Of a stretch of DNA of 64,000 bases, positions 59,423 through 64,000 are shown in pieces. Every line of letters begins with the position of its first letter. Position 1 is the stretch's first letter. Source of the DNA: Stenopsyche tienmushanensis. Its lineage: Eukaryota; Arthropoda; Insecta; Trichoptera; Stenopsychidae. Below the pieces are notes generated by a model, which did no database searches, was not told the origin of the DNA, and saw only the letters and a program-made list of their open reading frames with translations. The stretch spans positions 682,001 through 746,000 of the forward strand of contig WACJ01000071.1 of the NCBI GenBank assembly GCA_008973525.1, in the 5' to 3' direction. The position numbers and the translations under genes were made by a program.

Positions 59423-60900
59423 GGACAAATTTTGATACAAAATGGTGAATAAACTACTTACTAATATATTTCAGGCATCAGATATTTTACGCAATTTACT
59501 ATCAACTAAAATTATTTTATGAACTATTTTATCATCCTACAAACATATTAAGTGATGTTATTTTAATATCTTTCGGGGCAGAAAAATTATGCATTTCTAT
59601 CCAAGAAATGGTGTTTAATTTATTTTTCAATACCATTGCGATACATTTATAGAAATCATTCAATTCATACGTTTTTATAATATAACAAAAAATTTACGTA
59701 CAAATATTATGTTAGCCTTTATATCAGAAATTCGTAAAAAATGTATAGAAAATTATTTGAATTGATGAATCATTTCCTTAAAGGTTCGACGCCAATTTAC
59801 ACGACATATGGCAAACTATCCATTCAGCATTAGGAAAACCAAATTTTCTAAATGCGGAGAGCATACAATCCGTCTCTATAAATAATGGGAGCTTCACAAA
59901 GCGCTCGTTATCTTGTTGAATTGTAGCTCTAATGTTCAACAATGGCTTACATTCGGAAAATTTTCCAACCGAGTAGTACAAGAAGACAATCATGGTCTCA
60001 TCTGGCGAAGTTCTCCTCCTGGAAGATCCTGAATAAATGCATGTAAACGGTCTGATGAATTAAGATCACAGTCGTGCTGACGAGATAAGGTCGCCGTTTT
60101 TCTGCTGCGCAAGCAAGAAGCAGTGTTCTATTTTGCGGTCAGGGGTGATAGACCCTCGACTCGACCCAAATAAATATTCAAGAGATAAAAACATGCTCTG
60201 TTTATTTTGAACAAAGACGAAATAGATAAAGTGTCTGTCATTTACAGAAGGGCATTGGATTTTTCGAAGAACGGGGGCATAAAAGATCGTGAGCGACGAA
60301 CGAGGGTGCCTTATTGAGGCATATAATAATGCATATAACGACTGGATTATTTTTTAAATAACCATACTCTGTGCGATAATAACATATTGTTATAGTTGGA
60401 TTTTGATTTCGTATCGATCAACTTTGGAACAACATCGATAACTGTACAAAGAAACAATCTTTACGATATCAAATAAAGGTGATATATACATATTTATGTG
60501 AATCTAATTAGCAATCAATTCAAACATAAGCAATCTGTTTAACTCGGATGCATATTCCTGCAGATTATGAATTAATTCCTTTGGTGGTTTCAATTTACAA
60601 TTTGTGCATATTGTTGAATTAATATAAGATTATTTGAATTTTAGATAGTGGAGGAACTATGAGTTTATAGCTATTGTATTAACTTGTATGATCGATTATA
60701 CTATTGAGAACTTAAAAACAAAATCGAATAAATTTGCAATAATGCAAATACTTATTTCCAATTAAATCAGTCCTCCTGATTTTTTTTTAAAGTTTTCAAA
60801 CATTATATATTCGAGCTAGGTTTTATGATTGTCCTCAGTCCCTCCAGATTACGAACGCAGCCCATTTCGATCCGATCTAAAAGTATTTGACCCTTAGAGG
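59423..60900. other. Non-coding stretch
   Basis: No gene recognised. A moderately complex block lies at about 59980-60350. Confidence 0.4.
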
Positions 60901-61660
60901 AATGCCTATAAAATGAGTGAAGCTTTCGAGTTTTATGAGCGCATTCCATTTTCATGCGTTATTTATTGTACGCTCCGGGCCCAATAACAGTTTATATGCG
61001 ACTCTTGTTCGGGTCGGGTTTAGCGCCCCTGGCCTAGGGCTGCTACTGTGTGTGAGTATGAGCTATGCTTGGATTTTACTGCCGGTAATAAATCTTTTTG
61101 CCAGAAACACGCTTGTACTTGGGCCGTCTACACGTGCAGGCGAGCCTCCCCGAAAGCTCCCGTATCCTCGAGGGGAAGAAAGGAAATAAAGCTCGCGAAG
61201 GACTATTGATTTTCAAATGAAACTTTCACGGTCACTCTGTCACTTCCTTCATTCGGCTTCCGAATATTTTCAATCTATAATTCAGCCCGAAGCACTTGTC
61301 TTTCGGCGTATTGCGGATGGAACGGCGCTAATTGGCGCCGTGCCTCTATTCCTCGTGCAGATGAAAGGACGGGATCAGAATGAATAATGTACGGTATGAA
61401 TTCTCGGGATTTTATCGCATCCGGGACCAGTTTCGATCAATCGAACCTGAATGCGGTAGGCGTGCTATATATACAAATTAATTTTACGCCGGGTTGATCC
61501 TGGAAATAAATTCATTATTTTAGCGAGCCCATTCGTTTATAAGCGGCGGATAGGCGGCTACATTTCCCATAAAAAAGTCATTGCTATCCCTTTACCAACA
61601 TTTCATCAGGATTCATCAATTATTAACGAAATTTTCCATTAAGCGGCGGAACATGTCAAT
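60901..61660. promoter_or_regulatory. Higher-complexity block, candidate conserved non-coding DNA
   Basis: Balanced composition with several G+C-rich short palindromes, such as GGCGCTAATTGGCGCC (61323-61338). Includes a 90-codon plus-strand frame (60917-61189) with two hydrophobic stretches but no recognisable family. No repeat ends. Regulatory or UTR function is possible; undecided. Confidence 0.2.
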
Positions 61661-62825
61661 GATCATTAAACTGAGTGATCGGTATGCGTGACTAGATCTA
61701 CACGACTAACATAGTATATTTGTACTATTATCTATTTAGTATTGTGTGAAAAGTTGGTACATTATGCCCTCGAAAAAATCGGTCAAGTATTAAATGGCGT
61801 TTTAAGAGTAAAACAGCTTCCTCGAATGAAAGTACAAAATCGTGTACACTCAGATAAAATTCACAATACTATTTTTGGGAACTTTCATAGCTTAAATTGT
61901 GGAAAACTTCCAATTGAAATATACTGAAAAAGCTATTTTTAATTATAGATCAACTTACTGCCTTAAAAATACATTATTTTTAAACCACATTGGCTAAAAA
62001 TATTTAAAACTGTGTTGACCTATTAATCATATAATTACACATGTTTAGTTTCTATTATTACTTAGTCTTACTTATCTTAAACATTAAGTAACCAATATAA
62101 CAAGACTATGTTACATGGTTACACCTGTAAAACCATATTGAATTAACTAGCAATTATCTCGTAGAAGATAAAAAAAATTGCAAAAAGCTACTGATTTTTT
62201 AAATTTTATGATGTTAGATCTGCAAGACTGAGTTTTACCAATGCAAAAAACTTAATTTCTCCAGCTAAATAACAATATAATAGAGATGTTTTTTTTCCAA
62301 ATTTTCTTCTTGCTACAGTTCTTCAAAACCACCTGACCGAAAGTATCCTCAGTGAAACAACGTGAAGCCCAAAGGGTTGATCGACTGAGGGTTTCCTGCC
62401 TCTTAGCAAATATTTTTGTATTTACTTTTCTCATCCTATTCAAGTAGTTAAATTATGGTCAGAATAGGTTTCTCCTTTCTCATGTTGCTATACATTTAGT
62501 TAGTTAATAGGACTTAGAAAACTGTTTAAAAATTCACAAAACTGAACTACAATCAATAAATAATAAAATAGTTTAATGTTTAACAAGAGTCAGTCAAAAA
62601 TATAAATGCTGTTACAGACTAAGAAGTTTATTATACTGAAATAAAGTGAAGAACAATAAATGTTCTCTAAAGCATTCACATTAACAAGACATTCACAATT
62701 GCATTTCTTGAAGAATTTACGGATTGTGAATAACTCCCATTAGAACTTTTCAGAAGTGTTTTCCGAGATAAACTCTATGATGATATCCGAGCGAGTTATT
62801 TCTTAACGAGGCTAACAGAAAGTGA
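61661..62825. other. Non-coding A+T-rich stretch
   Basis: Nothing recognised. Confidence 0.45.
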
Positions 62826-63077
62826 CTAGGATATATTCAAGCAATAGTAGTCGTATTCCCTCATGAAAAGAAACCGCAAGAATTTATTCTGAACTCTTTC
62901 CAACATGTCAGAATATTTAGCTTCCCTGAGACTTGAAGATAACAGTAGTGGATTTAAGTATATTGTGCAATAAGTTTTCGAACTATAAATACACTTCTGA
63001 CACATTTCAAATTGCTGATTTAATTTGTCTAGACCAGGAATCGGGAGTTTGCCAAGTAAGAAGAGCCAAATTGTCAT
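62826..63077 (-). pseudogene. LINE reverse-transcriptase C-terminal remnant
   Basis: The 83-codon frame ends YSDMLERVQNKFLRFLFMRE then YDYYC. This matches the IERVQ(R/K)KFLR(F/Y)L motif downstream of the reverse-transcriptase domain in non-LTR elements (jockey/CR1 and relatives). The preceding residues carry a decayed counterpart of the LEYGSxIWNPYY block. It is a short fragment and it stops 38 bp before a mariner element. Confidence 0.55.
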
Positions 63078-63115
63078 GAAAACAGAATAACAAAAGTAAC
63101 AGAGAGCCGCATATA

Positions 63116-63829
63116 TTAGATGTATCGAAAAGTCCTTGCCGATTGTCTAACGATGAAATACTTTATTTATTTATTTTATTTTTATTTACAAAATATATTT
63201 TTCTTTATCGCCTACTATTTCCCACCATCTGATAAGTATGGAGGGTTTGGAAGTTCTTCCCATTTAAATTCCCTGATTTTTTAAATCGTCTTCTTCACCT
63301 TATGAGGTCGTGCATTGTCGTGTTGCAGAATCACTAAATTGATCCTGATTAATTCAGACGTTTAACTCTCAATTTTTTGTTCACCCTTTCCAATTGCTGA
63401 CAATACAAATCTGCTGTTATTGTCTTGTCAGGCTTCATAAATTCATGATGAAACGCACAAAATTATCTTGCGAGTCGTCAATCCAGGCTTCGAAGTCGGA
63501 AATGCTTTTTTTCTCAGCGAAAGCCATTGATGATGAATTCTTGGAGTATCTTTCAAACATAGGTCACCAGATTTATGTTTTGAAAGCCAAAATAGACATG
63601 TCGTAATGCTAACACTTCATTATAAATTTAATTTCTGACTTTTGTGACCTTATTGGTGTTTAAACCAGTCGAAAAAATAGCAACATATAATACCGAATGT
63701 GATGTTGATCGGTTTTAAACTTTGACATTTTAATCTCAATAAAAATAGCATTCAATAATAGTTGGTGTCTTCACCGTGTCTGGACACAAACTGAGCTCAA
63801 ACACCCAAAATCGGTAAAGATACATCTAA
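63116..63829 (-). mobile_element. mariner element, defective, TA-bounded
   Basis: TA flanks both sides (63114-63115 and 63830-63831). The ends TTAGATGTATC at 63116-63126 and GATACATCTAA at 63819-63829 are perfect 11-bp inverted repeats. The left end continues as GAAAAGTCCTTGCCGATTG, typical of mariner termini. The 714-bp length against about 1.3 kb for a complete mariner means the 5' half of the gene is deleted. Confidence 0.75.
63195..63590 (-). pseudogene. mariner transposase remnant E
   Basis: In order: PTSKPGLTTRKIILCV, then FMKPDKTITADLYCQQLERV and NKKLRVKRLN, then VILQHDNARPHKVKKTI with the second catalytic aspartate, and KIREFKWEELPNPPYLSD. The third-aspartate motif is altered: SPDLAP reads LSDGGK. 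Several stops and frameshifts occur, and the DNA-binding domain is missing. It resembles remnants B and C in block order and sequence. Confidence 0.8.
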
Positions 63830-63831
63830 TA

Positions 63832-64000
63832 TGTAATCTAAATATGTATAGGATATGGATTTTTGGGGGAAAACGTTTGTTCGAAAATTTTAATATGTTG
63901 TCACCATAAAGAGAAGTTAATTGCATATTATTTATTTTACGTTTAAAATTATTTTAAATTTCACGTTATTATCTGGGACCGGACTGTCCGAGGTTGTGTT
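63832..64000. other. Window end, non-coding
   Basis: Nothing recognised. Confidence 0.5.

Noticed and set aside
61484..61501. GGGTTGATCCTGG resembles the 5' end of 18S rRNA
   Set aside because: The match covers only about a dozen bases. Nothing on either side resembles rRNA.
1..64000. CRISPR arrays, operons, phage or prophage genes
   Set aside because: No regularly spaced repeats, no gene clusters and no long ORFs. Composition and mobile-element content are those of an arthropod nuclear genome.

Overview
The window looks like gene-poor, strongly A+T-rich nuclear DNA of an arthropod, most likely an insect. It has no prokaryotic gene organisation: no long ORFs, no operons and no Shine-Dalgarno spacing. 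The only proteins recognised with confidence are broken transposases and reverse transcriptases of families typical of insect genomes (mariner, Tc1-like, piggyBac, hAT, jockey-type LINE). No intact host protein-coding gene was found. Most short ORFs are chance openings or fall inside decayed mobile elements.

Layout. 1-5.5 kb: a solo-LTR-like block (minus strand), a TTAA-bounded piggyBac derivative at 2218-2940 with 18-bp palindromes, a 20-bp-stem hairpin at 3228-3274 and an orphan piggyBac-like end at 4686. 5.5-6.7 kb: a hAT-type element with an 8-bp target duplication, into which a piggyBac-type element (TTAA on both sides) has inserted. 9-16 kb: a Tc1-like fragment, another TTAA-anchored end, a hAT element (11464-12163), a degenerate repeat family and a pogo-like TA-bounded element (15397-15987). 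22-27.2 kb: a second LTR copy, two mariner remnants, a 101-bp MITE and a LINE reverse-transcriptase remnant. 28-36 kb: a short ORF with a predicted signal peptide, a candidate recursive splice site (30971/30972), a short acidic ORF, and a homeodomain-site-rich block (34.5-34.8 kb). 37-45 kb: two mariner remnants, a LINE interrupted by other elements, and a larger copy of the 26.4-kb MITE. 45.6 kb: a candidate 39-nt exon. 49-50 kb: two hAT remnants. 54.9-55.5 kb: a CpG-rich island. 58.6 kb: a GTGCGT tract. 59-64 kb: two more mariner remnants and a LINE fragment.

Interpretation. The window is best read as a long intron or intergenic interval filled with old, mostly immobile class II elements. 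Strong splice-like signals at about 30.97 and 45.67 kb, both on the plus strand, suggest a large plus-strand intron. That is inference; no flanking coding exon was recognised. Several moderately G+C-rich, low-repeat blocks (about 17, 20.6-21.9, 32.3-32.8, 34.5, 46.1-46.6, 48.3, 61 kb) look like candidates for conserved non-coding elements, which only comparison with related genomes could decide.
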